A DNA stretch of 64,000 nucleotides from Pontederia crassipes (Eukaryota > Streptophyta > Magnoliopsida > Commelinales > Pontederiaceae), in the NCBI GenBank assembly GCA_030549335.1, contig CM060198.1, positions 55,809,995-55,873,994 on the forward strand, in the 5' to 3' direction. Under the pieces are notes generated by a model. It did not search any database. It was not told where the DNA came from and worked only from the letters and a program-made list of their open reading frames with translations. Positions 1 through 11,699 of this stretch are shown here, in pieces. The translations under genes were made by a program, and so were the position numbers. Every line of letters starts with the position of its first letter. The first letter of the stretch is position 1.

Positions 1-1227
1 ATGTTATAAAGATTTTAATCTTTTTCAAATGGATGTTAAATCAATTTTCTTGAATGATTTTATAAATGAGGAAGTTTATGTTGAGCAACCTCAAGGTTTT
101 GAAAATCCAAATTTTTCTCATCATGTTTTTAAACTCTCAAAAGCTCTTTATGAATTTAAACAAGCCCCTCGAGCTTGGTATGAAAGATTGAGTTCGTTTT
201 TAATTGAAAATAGTTTTCAAAAAGAGAAAGTTGACACCACATTATTTTTAAAACATTTTAAAAATGATATTTTAATAGTTCACATTTATGTTAATGATAT
301 CGTTTATGGTGCTACTAATGAATGCATATGCTAAGAGTTTGAAACACTTATGCAACAAGAACTTGAGATGAGTCTTGTAGGAGAGCTCACTTTCTTTCTA
401 AGCCTACAAGTGAAACAATCCAAGGAAGATATTTTTCTCAATCAAGAAAAATATACAAAAGAACTGCTTAAAAAGTTCGGGATGAACGAATGCAAGCCGA
501 GCACAACTCCTATAAGCACTACTACAAAATTGAATAAAGATGAAAAAGACAAGTCCATTGATAAAAAAAGGTACAGAGGTATGATTGATAGTTTGCTCTA
601 TTTAACGGTATTTAGGTCAGATATAATGTTTAGTGTGTGTTTGTGTGCTAGGTTTCAATCCGCTCCCAAAGAATCACACTTAATCGCCGTAAAAAGGATA
701 ATGCACTATTTAAAACATACAAGTGAATTAGGCATTTGGTACGATAAAAATTTTTCATTTGAATTGCATGCGTACACTAATGCGAATTTTACCGGGTGTA
801 AAGTTGATAGAAAAGCACTAGTGTGATGTGTTATTTTCTTGGTAGTTCTCTCATTTCATGGGCTGGTAAGAAATAAAGCTCCATCACATTTTCTACCGTT
901 GAGATCGAATATATAGCCGTCGGTAATTGTTGTGCACAAACACTATGGGTAAATCAACAATTGCTTGATTATGGTGTAAATTGTTCCAATGTACCCATGA
1001 AGTGCGATAACACAAGTGTTATAAAAATGACCAAAAATCCAATTCAACACTCTCGGACTAAACACGTTGACTTGCGGTATCATTTCATTAGAGAACATGT
1101 GACCCTTAAAGACATTGTCATTGAACACATGTCAACTGAAGTTCAACTTGCAGTCATATTTATAAAACCCTTAAGTGAAGAACGGTTTTGCATGCTTAGA
1201 AGGGAATTAGGAATGATTAACTCTTGA
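1..1227 (+). mobile_element. Ty1/copia retrotransposon fossil, 3' part of pol
   Basis: Translated pieces read as the second half of a copia reverse transcriptase (plant copia wording such as MDVKSIFLNDFINEEVYVEQ and APRAWYERL), then the RNase H region, ending in the usual copia pol tail close to 1227. The element enters from beyond the left edge, so the 5' LTR, gag, protease and integrase are not visible. It is broken, with several breaks, and is a fossil of moderate age. A U3-like segment about 110 bp downstream (1340-1620) shares its GGTCGACC-rich motif array with copia LTRs at 9708 and 58910, so it probably belongs to the same element. No env-like reading frame lies between pol and that segment. 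Confidence 0.9.
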
Positions 1228-1339
1228 TTGTATATCAATTCAAAGTAAAAGTGACTTGGTCATGCAATATCACTTTTGACATGAATTGAACATTAAAAGT
1301 GTTGCACAACACTTACATTTATATGATATCTCTGGAACA

Positions 1340-1620
1340 TGATTTTAATGGTTCAAATTTTGAAAAATACAGAGATCGGTCGACCGATTGGAAGGACCAG
1401 TCGACAGTTGTGAAATTTGCAAATGCGCACAATCGTTAGACAGCGATCGGTCGACCGATATGATACACCGGTCGACCGGTATATGATTGCGTCCGGGGGA
1501 CATCCATCGACCGATAGATGATTCATTTGGAAATGAACTGTCTGGTCGACCGCTGGGCAGGATCGGTCGACCGGTATATGCCAAAATCGTGACATATAAT
1601 AAATCGACCACTCCATCAGT
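1340..1620 (+). repeat. GGTCGACC-rich array, probable copia LTR (U3) remnant
   Basis: The palindromic words GGTCGACCGAT, GGTCGACCGGT and variants recur about every 30-60 bp (near 1377, 1446, 1468, 1540 and 1563). The same kind of array occupies the same relative place inside the copia LTRs at 9708-10865 (+) and 58910-59965 (-). The region follows the copia pol end directly. I infer a truncated 3' LTR whose right part is missing or replaced by the C/T-rich DNA after 1620. There is no convincing coding potential: open frames here are by-products of the GC-rich motif. Confidence 0.6.
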
Positions 1621-2649
1621 TGACCAATGTTTTTCTTCTACGCGACCGCTGCCCTTGCCACCGCCCGCGACTTCACCCCAAACTCCGACCAGCCGATCAA
1701 ACCCTCTCCTCCGGTGACCCCTGCACTCGCTGTCGACTCTAGCGATCGGCTGCCCTCTTCCTTCGACAATCGTTGTCAGCCGCCAACTGCCAACCGCCTT
1801 GACCGCCTCCTCCGCCGATGGCCTCTTCCTTCGACGACCGTTGCCAGCTGCCTCAACGCCTCCTCCGCCGGTTGCTCTCTCTTTGTCCTCTCTCACCGTC
1901 CGTCCCTTTGCTCTCCGGCAACCCCTCTCCGTCGGCCATTCTGCTTCTCTCTCACTCTTCTCTCATCAATCGTCCATCGGTCGGCTACTCTTTCTCTCTC
2001 TGCCGCCATACCTATCGTCGCTCACCCTTTCGTCACTCTTTCGTACGACTAACCTTCTGCTGCTTCTGCTATCATTGTCACCGTCTCTCGGCTGTCCTCC
2101 TCTCGCCGTCAATCGCTCTCTTCTCATCAAATTCTTCTCGCCACCGCCACCATACTTCTATCCTCCGGTCGTTTTCTCCTCTCTCTTCATCACAACTCTC
2201 TTCCTCTCTCTCTCTCTCTCTCGATCGCCCAGTTTCAAGCATCACATTTACTTCCGGCACCTCTTCCGATCACTAGACCCTTTCGACCATCATTGTTGAA
2301 TCCATGGCCGATGATGATGGACATTCACGTATTTGGATGATCTTTCAGCGTCATCGTCGCTTCCCTAGCTCCGGTGGTACCATTCATATCCTCCCATATG
2401 AACCTGAACCGGAACCCAAACCCGAGCTCGTCCGACGTGGATGAGGCCGTGGACGAGGACTATCTCGTGGACGTACTCGTCACTCATCTTCCCCCGAGCT
2501 CACTAATTTTGATAGTCATTTTTTTGTCCCTAGGGACGTCTCTACTAGTTTCGAAGCCTTGTACGCCTGTAGCAAAGTTCGATGTGCCTATACCATTGAT
2601 TGAGACACTGAGGATTTCGGATGTTCAGAAGATGTTCGTAATTCTATTA
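1621..2649. other. C/T-rich low-complexity DNA, no gene seen
   Basis: The stretch is dominated by CTCTCTC, TCGTC and CCGCC words on the plus strand, giving overlapping Ser/Pro/Leu-rich frames in several phases. None has a recognisable domain. The codon pattern follows the nucleotide bias, and similar DNA recurs at 8230-8860 and 11,230-11,600, which suggests a repeat-associated sequence. From about 2290 to 2650 the bias fades and nothing recognisable remains. Confidence 0.6.
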
Positions 2650-3290
2650 ACAATAGCATCAACCATATAGACCGCAATCAATTATCTTAACAATCAATAA
2701 ATTTTTACTTACTTTACTTCAACCATAGAGGCTTCAATTCAATAATCATTTATTATACTTCAATCACGAAAATTACAATTCAATTATTTTCTTCAATCAA
2801 TTATTTCGTTGTACTTCAACCATAAAAGCTATAATTTCAATTCAACTAATATGAACATCAATCATAAATGTTGCAATTCAATATCAATCAATTATCCATT
2901 CTTGTTCTTCAATCATAAATATTACAATTCAATATTTTAACTTCAACCATAAAGACTACATTATACTTTAACCACGAGGGATGCTTTAACCACAAAGGCT
3001 GCTTCAACCTAAAGGTTGCTCAATACTTCAACCACAAGTGCTGCTTCACCATAAAGGTCGATCAATACTTTAACCACGATGGTTGATTCGACCACAAAGG
3101 CTACTTAATACTTCAACAATGATGACTGCTTCAATCATAAATGCTGCTTAATACTTATTCTTTAACTTTTAACAATTAATTTCAACCATGACGGTTGCTT
3201 CAACCATAAGGACTACTTATCACTTATTCTTATCTTTGGAGTTATCTTTCAACCATAATGACTGCTTTAACCATATAAGTTATTTTGAGA
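2650..3290. repeat. Diverged short-unit array (CAACCAYAAAGGCTGCTT-like)
   Basis: A word close to CTTCAACCATAAAGGCTGCT, often followed by TAATACTT, occurs more than fifteen times with substitutions and variable AT-rich spacers. It looks like an old minisatellite, or part of a repeat-rich LTR. It abuts a probable gypsy-like LTR on the right and may be part of it. There is no coding potential. Confidence 0.6.
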
Positions 3291-3389
3291 GTTCTCCCAA
3301 TTTTAGATACCTTACATCTTTTATCTTAATTACAATGTTTATCTTTGAAAGAAACTTGTGACAGTTCCTATAATCAATCATATCCATCT

Positions 3390-4975
3390 TTTGTATAAAA
3401 TTTTGGCCAGGTAGGACGAAATCCGAGTCGGTCGATGGGTGTCAACTCATATTCCAATTTGATCAATGTAACTTGGGCCAAGTGGGACGAAAACTCGAGT
3501 TGATTTGTTCATCTTTTCTTTCAATCCTATATCTCGATAGAATCTGGGCCGGGTCCAATGGCCAAGCCGATTCGATCCAATTCTATTTTGATTTTATCAA
3601 TGAAACTCGGGGCGAGTCAATCCAAAACCTAATTTGGATCTAATTCAATTCTAATTCGTCCATTAATATCAACGGAACCTGGGTCAAGTTATTTGGAACT
3701 CGGTCCGAAATCTTCATGATTTCCATCTGTCCTCGGGTTACTAAACTCGAGCAATGTACCTTTAAACTTTGTCCGGATCAATACAATCGTCATTGGGATT
3801 TCAAGGAACCCGGGCCGGGTTGTGCAAAACTCAGATCGGGTTCTACTGCTGTCGGGAAGTCTGCTTTTTGTTACAACTTTCGGCCTTTTTTTCTATGCGA
3901 TTAACGATCCAATTTAATTCACAATTCATCCATACAATACTCAACACTTAGGACAAGGATCTTGAGGGTCTATATCGATGAAAACCGTCGATATAAGGAT
4001 CCCATACATACCTTAAGTTAGTTAAAAATTAATTATGTTCCTGTTGCTTGTGGACTGCCCGGACGTCATGACCTTGGCTGACAATTCCTCTCTATTGACA
4101 TCTAGAAACCCTCGACTACCACTTAGATCTTGTTCTCCTATGTCGGAACTTCGAAACGGAATATCGCCCGCGCTCTAAGGTGCCTTAGTTCGTGAGAATC
4201 GTAGGAGAAAGAGGGGTCTCTCGTGCAAAAATTTTATGGAGGCAAATAATACTTTATAGCCATCATTTAGATCCTATTTATAATTCTTGACTAGGGTTTT
4301 TAACTCCTATTGGACCTTAATCAAATTCTCCATCGATCGTGATGATTCATCATTAATTACCTTATGTTAAATATTTAGATTTAATTAAATTTAAATTTCA
4401 CTAATTATTTCGTAACCATACTTATAAAAAATCCATCTCTACTCAAATTCTTTTTTATTTTTTCAATAACTTCTTTCAATCAAATTCTACTTTCACCTTA
4501 TCCTTTTATTTCTCCCTTTTCTCCAATTTTTAGAATTATTTAATTCCATAATATTTTATCATTTAATTTTTGGAATTATTTAATACCACATTATCACTTA
4601 ATTTTTGGATTAAATAATAATAAATATTATTTTAATGGCTAAAATATTTTTAAGATATAAGATTCTTAATCCTATCCTATTTGAGAGTCTTACATTACAC
4701 ATTCTTTTGAATCTCAAATTAATTAAAAACCTTAATTCCAATCTAAATATAATTTCTACTTCCAGTAGGATTTGATCTTACTTTCTTTTCATTTTCCCTT
4801 TCTAAATTCTAATCATACTTTTAATCCTACTCTAATTTTAATTCCTTCTACAAATAGGATTAACCTTTCTTTCTATTCATATTCTTTTTTCAATTATATT
4901 CCTATTCCTTCTCAATTCCCCTTTTATCCATTAACTTGGGCTAAATTATCCTTATTGGAATATTGGGGTGTTACA
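3390..4975 (-). mobile_element. Gypsy-like LTR fossil (minus strand), 5' end at 4975
   Basis: Read on the minus strand, the segment starts at 4975 with TGTAACACCCC, a start common in plant Ty3/gypsy LTRs. It has a TATA-type box (ATTATAAATAGG) near 4275, about 700 bp in, and then GC-rich words such as AACCCGGGCCGGG near 3812. A related copy with the same order lies on the plus strand at about 60026-61540. No internal coding region adjoins it, so it is probably a solo or truncated LTR. The left limit is uncertain; the diverged array at 2650-3290 may belong to it. Confidence 0.5.
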
Positions 4976-6361
4976 TCTTATAATAATAATGTAGGAGATT
5001 GAGAATTATCATAACTAACATGTCGGACATCTGAAAAATGATGAAACTCTTGTGAAATGACCTTGGACATAAGAGATCATTTCTGAACTACATAAAAATT
5101 TATGTATCTTTTTTGTGTGTGATTTCTTGTAATTATTAACTCACTTTCTCTTATTCGTTTTGTATATCAAAGGATTACTTGGTATGGAGATTTTACACAA
5201 TAATATATATATATATATATTAATTTATTAGAAGAACTTTCACATTCATAAAAGTTACTTCACATAAATTATAAGTTACAACAACAAATGGTTTTGACAA
5301 AATGATCATTCAAAAATCTTCATTATTTATATGTTAATCTAATGTTTATAATTTCTCATATCCCATTAGATGATTGATAAAGTTTTCTGATACCGGCTTG
5401 AGTCTAATGGGCTTCTTATGTTTAGAATTATCGATACTTAACTAATCCAGAGTCAAAGAAAAAGAACCATAAATATGTATTCTTCTTAGCAAAATTGATG
5501 ATTGATGAACATTAATATTTAGATCATGCAATCAAGTACTCCAAGGCGAGTACAATGTTCTCCTAGATTCTCGAATGGAGAACCGAGAGAGAAGGCCCAT
5601 ATAATATTTTTTCAATTATATTCCTATTTCTTCTCAATTCCCCTTTTATCCATTAACTTGGGCTAAATTACTTTATTACTTTTATTGAAATCTTGGGGTA
5701 TTAGATCTTATAACAATAATGTAGGAGATTGTGAATTATCATAACTAACATGTCGGACATGTGAAAAATGATGAAAATCTGTGAGATGGCCTTTGGAGAT
5801 AAGAGATCATTTCTGAACTACATAAAAATTTATGTGTCTTTTTTGTGTGTGATTTCTTGTAATTATTATTTTACTTACTCTTATTCATTTTGTCATTTAT
5901 TGATATCAAAAGATTACTTAGTATAGAGATTTTCCACGATAATATATATATATTCATTTAAATATTATAATTTATTAAAAGAACTTTCACATTTATAAAA
6001 GTTACTTCACATAAATTATAAGTTACAACGATAAATGGTTTTGACAAAATGATCATTCGAAAATCTTCATTATTTATATGTTAATCTAATGTTTATAATT
6101 TCTCATATCCCATTAGATGATTGATAAAGTTTTTTGATATCGGCTTGAGTCTAGTGGGCTTCTTATGTTTAGAATTATCGATACTTAACTAATCCAGAGT
6201 CAAAGAAAAAGAACCATAAATATGTATTCTTCTTACCAAAATGGATGATTGATGAACATTAATATTTAGATCGTGCAATCAAGTACTCTAAGGCGAGTAC
6301 AATATTCTCCTTCTAGATTCTCGAATTGAGAATCGAGAGAGAAGGCCCATATAATATTTTT
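4889..6361. repeat. Direct tandem duplication, two units of about 720-750 bp
   Basis: Unit 1 (about 4889-5610) and unit 2 (about 5611-6361) align along their whole length. Both run from CAATTATATTCCTATT through ATGTCGGACAT, ACTTTCACATT, CCCATTAGATGATTGATAAAG and TTAACTAATCCAGAGTC to GAGAGAAGGCCCATATAATA. Identity is high by eye, with small indels mainly around an (AT)n tract near 5205. The first 87 bp of each unit correspond to the edge of the LTR ending at 4975, so the duplication copied an LTR border plus flanking DNA. There is no coding potential. Confidence 0.9.
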
Positions 6362-8150
6362 TTGCCCATTCCTGCTTGCGCAAGAAAATATTTTCTCAAG
6401 ATAAAAGCCCTATGTGTTCATCTCATAGATTTAATATCACTTAGCACAACATAAATCACAAATTGAAAAAATATTACCACTTTCACCTAGAAAATATTAA
6501 TCCATCCAAAATAAACTTTTTTGTTGAATAATAGAAAGATGATCCATTAACAATGAAGTTATGATTTGTTTGTACTTTATAGATATTTACAATCTAGTCT
6601 TAAATAATTCATATAACATAAACATAATAAAAGTCAAAATCAAATTATTATTTTCTATTACATCAATTGTTTATTTAATTTCTTATTTTTGTGGTAATTC
6701 TTTTTATAAATTATTATTTTACTTCTTTACAGATCTCATCTTAACTTTAATTATATATTTATATTTTTTTTATACGAGTGATGGCAAGCAAGATTGTCAA
6801 GATTTCTATTTATATATTAAAACCTTATTATTTTATAATATTTGGATCTTATATTAAGAATTTAATGTGTAAGATCTTAATAATATTATGATCTTGTCCC
6901 ATATTATACGATTTTATATGATTAATATAATCATTTGGATACTAATAAAAATTATTTTCGTCAGATGAAGTTTAATATATATTATCTATTTTTATTATAT
7001 TTTTAAATAATTTGAGTTAATTATTGACAAAAAAATATAACTTAGTGAGGTGTAATATAATATTTGAGTGTGACAAATTTATATAAAAAATAATATATTA
7101 TTTTATTAATTAGTAGCATCTTATATAATATCTCTATCTTGACAATCTTAACGGTAATGCCAGCTAATAAGATGCTAAAAAGGTGAAATGTTTCAAATGA
7201 TCACCAAACACTTGGCTAGCTAATTAAATTAGTTGATGCAGCAGGAAGGATGTGATGCCCTAAAAGTAAAATCTTTCGGCTTTGCAGAGTGATTAAAGGA
7301 TTCATATATGATATTTTAATGAATTTATTAATCTGGAATTTAAATGAACATGGCACGCGGATCTCCTTTAATTTCTTCCCATTTATTTATACGTTCATTT
7401 TCTTATAGTTGCACCGTTGCACGCACCAAAACAAAGGTGTATATTAAAATAAATAAATAAAAGATAAGTTTCTATTTGGTAGATTTGGCAGTGTACGTGT
7501 CTAGTGGCCAACAAGTTGGATTTTGTTCCCTTTTCACGTGTCCCCCACTCAATAAAATTAATCAATGTGCCTTAGATTTTTTTTTTCAAAATATGTTGGT
7601 TCCAAAGCATTTGTGATGGTTGTTTATTTTCCATATACAGGAAAAATCCAAGATCACATTTTATGTCTTTCGGTTTATTTTGGTAGCTTGTAAAGAAAGT
7701 AGGGCAATAGCATTTCAATTTTAATTTTTCTTGTGCTACAATATCAATAATCTATATAGTTATGATCAACGAAATACTTGTTTGTTTTCTTAATATGTAA
7801 AATAAAAGTTGATGAGCTGTGTTCGAATCATGGATAAGTAATTATTAATAAGTTAAAATAAATAAGTATGCATATGCATGTATCATGTATAATTCTTTTC
7901 ACTTTGTTTTGTGCTATACATAATAAATAAATAAGTAATCTAGATATGTTTAGTTTAGTCTTCCCTTCAATCCGCAAAATCCTTTTTTTATATTCACCCC
8001 ATGCATACATGTGACATTTAGGTTATCAAATCAGTGCGACGATGAACCAAGATCCCACAATCTCAAATTAATATTTTATTTTGTTTTTACTTGTTTCAAC
8101 TTTCTCGAGTGTATATATATATATATATATATATGACAAAATGATTGTGC
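6362..8150. other. AT-rich intergenic DNA
   Basis: No gene is seen. It contains one MITE-like unit (6786-7155, listed separately), an (AT)n tract at about 8112-8134 and otherwise unstructured AT-rich sequence. The open frames are short and have no recognisable domain. Confidence 0.6.
6786..7155. mobile_element. MITE-like element with inverted ends
   Basis: The left side has AAGATTGTCAAGAT (about 6790) and the right side has the exact reverse complement ATCTTGACAATCTT (about 7138), with GGCA/TGCC just outside. Between them lies very AT-rich, non-coding DNA. A second related copy lies at about 29680-30035, sharing the order GAATCTTATATGTAAGATCTTA, CATATGATTAATA, GATGAAGTTTAATAT and TCAACAAAAAAATAACTT. 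The superfamily cannot be fixed from the ends, because no clear target duplication is visible. Confidence 0.5.
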
Positions 8151-8154
8151 TGAA

Positions 8155-8990
8155 CACTTTTTTCTTAGCATGGTGTGAAGCGATAACTGAACCGTCCAAA
8201 AATTTAAATCATATTAGATCAGATGCCGTTCAAATCTCATGACGAATGAGGATGATCTCTCTCCCTCTTGCTCCCCTCTCTCTGCCGACCGCCAACCCAC
8301 CTCCATCGTCGACCACCATGATCCCTCTCCCTCCTCCTCCCTCTCTCTCTCTTTGTCGATCGCCAACCCTTCTCTATCGTCGGCTTCTCTCTCTCTTGTG
8401 CGAGTGCACGCAATCGAGTTGCAGTAGCCACCGTCGCCGATCTTGACCCTTGCGCTCGCACCTAGCCTCGCCATCATTGTCGCTTCGCCTCTCCATTGCC
8501 GTCTCCATCATCGGATGGGAGATCAGGGAGAAAGGGGCAAAGAGCCAAGGGAAAGATCGGATCGCCTAATAGCCACCATCACCGTCGTCATCGCCATCGC
8601 TGGAGGGAAGATCGAGGAGAAAGGGGGAGAGAGCAGAGGGAGAGATCGAATTACCTCGTAACCATCATTAGCTCGTCGACTCGCAGCAATCGCCGCCTCT
8701 CCGCTGCCGCCAACTTGCAGCAACCATCACCTCGTCGCCGTCGATTCGCAACAGCCATCATCTCGCCGTCGTCGACTCACAACAGTCGTGGCCTCGCCAC
8801 TGCCATCGTGGCCTCAGAGCGAGAGAGGGATTCGAGAGAGAGGGATATAGAGGAGAGAGATGTCAACTTCCAATAACTCACGATACGATGCCAAAATATC
8901 GTCAATATCTCGCACACAATTGTATCAGCCATCCGATCTGATTTGGATGGCTGTCGATCCGCTTCACACGGTGCTGAGCAAAACAATCTT
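8155..8990. mobile_element. GC-rich unit bounded by imperfect inverted repeats
   Basis: The left end TTAGCATGGTGTGAAGCG (about 8165) is matched in inverted orientation on the right by CGCTTCACACGGTGCTGAG (about 8960-8978). Similarity continues inward for roughly 45 bp (ACCGTCCAAA versus AGCCATCCAAA). The interior is GC-rich and gene-like in composition (Ser/Arg-rich frames in every phase), unlike the AT-rich surroundings. A non-autonomous DNA transposon, possibly Mutator-like with captured GC-rich host DNA, would explain this. No transposase and no target duplication are seen. Confidence 0.45.
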
Positions 8991-9707
8991 TTTACCCATA
9001 TTATATTATATTATATTATATATATGTATGTATGAGAATATTAGTGTGCTGCCACATCTTTGTGGTAGTACTGCCTGCCCATAGATTTAAAACCATAAGA
9101 TCGGCCATGGATGGATGAGATTTGTGTGCGTCGGCTCAGGATGCGGTTCAACGAGTCGGTTCGGTGAGCTGAGGGCGGACGACGAGGATCGCAAGCGCAC
9201 GATTCTTTGCGTTGGTGAAAAGGTGAGCTTCGTCTTTCTCTGTGAGCGCGAGGTCGCCGACATTCGATCGATCCTTCCGTCCAGATCTTGCCACTTGATC
9301 CATCCTTTGTTCGCTATGGATCTCATGATCGATCTTACTTTGGATCTCATCGCTCGATCCGTCCAGCACGATAGAATGCAACCACATTCTGAATCGCCTC
9401 CCGCTCGATCTCTCTCATTTTCTTTGTCATGCCGATGAGTGTGAAAAAGGGGGGCATCAACACCCCTTCACGAGCTCATAGAGGGGGACCGACGCCCCCA
9501 ATTTACGAAAGCTGCACTGGCACGTGCAGAGAAAAGGGCCCTCCCTTTTTGTTGAAAAGCACGACAAGGGGGCGTCGGCCCCCCTCCGCAAGTTCGGTTG
9601 GCGAGTTCGTGGAGGGGGGCCGACACCCGCTTTTTCTTTTTGTGCCAATGAGGTAGAAGGAGCATTGTGCGGAGGAGAGAGGGAGAAGCGTTGGGTCAAA
9701 ATTTTAA
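8991..9707. other. Intergenic DNA with G-run/C-run words, no gene
   Basis: From about 9445 to 9640 the words GGGGGCATCAACACCCC, GGGGGACCGACGCCCCC, GGGGGCGTCGGCCCCC and GGGGGGCCGACACCC recur. Each is nearly self-complementary, so short hairpins are possible. Open frames overlap in all phases and show no domain. I see no promoter, splice pattern or homology that supports a gene. Confidence 0.5.
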
Positions 9708-10865
9708 TGTCTTATATACATATATTTTGATGATACAAACCTCGAAAGATCAAAGTTATAAGTACTGAACTTTGACTGAATTTTTATCTATGCTCTCAAT
9801 AGTTTTAGATGAATATTGAACATCAAAGTTGTAGAGAATTCTGTTAGCTTTTCATAAACTCCAAGATCATCTAATTTGGATAACTGTGCAGAAAGTTATG
9901 ATCGCGATCAACCTACCGGTCGAAGCTATGAAGACCGGTCGAGATAGTCCGGTCGATCGATTAGAGATACCGGTCGATCGGTCAATGCATAAACTGCTCA
10001 ATTTCATATGGAGACTACACCGATCGATGCACCGGCCGATCGATCAACTGAACAGGAGGAAATCAAAATTGCGAGACTATACCGGTCGATAGTTCGGTCG
10101 ACCGAACAGCTGCGGCCAGCCAGCAAATAAAGCGCAATGGTCATATAGACCGGTCGACCGGTCCATAAATGCAGTCGACCGGTCCACTACTAAAATGAAC
10201 AGTAACGGCTATATTTCAAGAAGAAAAATGTGGAATTAATTCTGGATGAATTTTTCACATACCAGAGCCTATAAAAGGAGTGTCAAGGTTAGAAGCAAAA
10301 AGCATCCATCCAAACATTGAAGAAAATTTCAAGAAATCAAAAGAAGATCATTTCTCTTGAAGTTATCATTTAGAGCTTTATTTCTTTCTCTCTTCTCTTC
10401 TTGTGAGAGTTCTATTGTAAAAGAGAGAAATTATTTTTCAGAAAGATTGTGAGAGCTCCTGTGTAAAAAAAGTTCCAAATCTTACCTCTTGAACGAGAGA
10501 AATATTAGCTTCCTAGGAGAAGAGGTTGTCTTGCCTCTCGAAGCGGAGAAAATGTGGTTGTGTAAAAGGCTTTCTTCCTTGCCCCATTTGGAACAAAGGA
10601 AGTGCTAATTGAATCTCCGACGGTCTCGAGGTCGAGAAGTCAGAGCGGAAACGTAGGTCAAGGTGTGGCCAAACCTCGTCAACAACCACCCGTGTTCATT
10701 GTGTTTGATTTATCTCACTCTCTCTCCCTCTAATATTGTGTTTATAATCTGAATTGCAAATGTATTAAGAATCAATTTTGTGCTTCCGTGATGAATTTTG
10801 TAAAATCGATTATTTTCGATTAAACACCAATTCACTCCCCTCTTGGTGCCCTTTGAGATCCTACA
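9708..10865 (+). mobile_element. Copia LTR fossil (solo or truncated), plus strand
   Basis: It starts with TGTCTTATATACAT, then TTTTGATGATACAAA, and ends with CAATTCACTCCCCTCTTGG and GATCCTACA, a layout typical of long SIRE/Maximus-type copia LTRs. A TATA-type box (CCTATAAAAGG) lies near 10270. Upstream of it is the U3-like array of GGTCGACCGG and GGTCGATCG words (9910-10185). No primer-binding site, gag or pol follows, and no matching 5-bp target duplication is visible, so it is a solo LTR or one flank of a lost element. Length is about 1.16 kb. Confidence 0.75.
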
Positions 10866-11225
10866 AGAAGTGGGGTAGATGGCGGAGTAGAGAGGGAGAA
10901 GAGCGACCACATGCGAGTGATTAGCAAAGACTAACCCACATATTTGTGCGCGACCACCGACGATCTAGAGACGTGTCCATTGGCGAGTGATTAGTGACGA
11001 CCGAAATGAAGAGAGATATAGATCACGAAGGAGAGAGGGAGAAGAGGAATAGATTGCGGAGTAGAGAGGGAGAAAAGCGACCACCTGTGAGTGATTAGCA
11101 AAGACTGACCGACATATTTGTGCACGACCACTGGCGACCCAGAGACGCGTCCATTGGCGAGTGATTAGTGATGACCGACGGTGAGGAAAGAGGCAGATCG
11201 CGAAGGAGAGAGGGAGAAGAGTGTG
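10866..11225. repeat. Tandem repeat, two units of about 170-180 bp
   Basis: Unit A (about 10878-11047) and unit B (about 11055-11222) share GGCGGAGTAGAGAGGGAGAA, GCGACCAC, GAGTGATTAGCAAAGACT, GACATATTTGTGC, GTCCATTGGCGAGTGATTAG and CGAAGGAGAGAGGGAGAAG in the same order. A shorter trace of the same unit (GAGAGAGGGAGAAGCG) sits just left of the copia LTR at about 9675-9690. Purine-rich words here make long minus-strand frames that I treat as spurious. Confidence 0.75.
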
Positions 11226-11650
11226 CCCTCTCTCGCTCAACACTAGGGAACTGGCGATCGGGGGTATTCTCCAGTGAGCGAAGGCATCGATCGGCCAGTG
11301 GTTCTGGGTACCTCCTCCCTCTCGCGCATTCTTTTTCTTTTTCTCTCGCTCCCCTCTTTTTGGCTTTTCCTCATCATGACTTCCGCTCATGTGTTTTCCC
11401 TGATTTCTCTCTCCCTCCTCTCTCGCTCAGGTGCACAGATCCATCAAGCGCTTTATTTTTCGACGAGCACATAGGCAATAATCAGCCAGCGATTCCAGGC
11501 ACCTACCTCCCTCTCACGCATTCTCTCTCTCTCTCTCCTCTTTTTGCCTTTTTCTCATCATGACTTTCGCTCGATTTTTGCCTCCTTCTCTCTCTCTCTT
11601 AGACCAACGATCGCAGGTCTATATTGCGACAAATCGATAGTCTTGCGAAT
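11226..11650. other. CT-rich low-complexity DNA
   Basis: Repeated CTCTCTC, CTCGCTC and TTTTTCTC words include an imperfect internal duplication of the CACCTCCCTCTCGCGCATTC type (about 11310 and 11500). Nothing gene-like is recognised. Confidence 0.5.
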
Positions 11651-11699
11651 GCTTCACCGGACAATCGAAACTATTTCAGACGTCCAAAAGTGCAACGGA

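Noticed and set aside
1345-2300. Several overlapping open frames of 60-180 codons in the C/T-rich region
   Set aside because: They occur in several phases on both strands, follow nucleotide bias, and show no domain or splice context.
8214-8880. Long Ser/Arg-rich frames on both strands
   Set aside because: All phases are open because of GC/CT bias inside an inverted-repeat-bounded unit; no family is recognisable.
9429-9730. Overlapping frames with GPTP/GADAPL-like words
   Set aside because: They are by-products of recurring G-run/C-run words, with no start or promoter context.
10965-11563. Open frames of 130-141 codons on both strands
   Set aside because: They arise from the purine-rich tandem repeat and CT-rich DNA; no protein similarity is evident.
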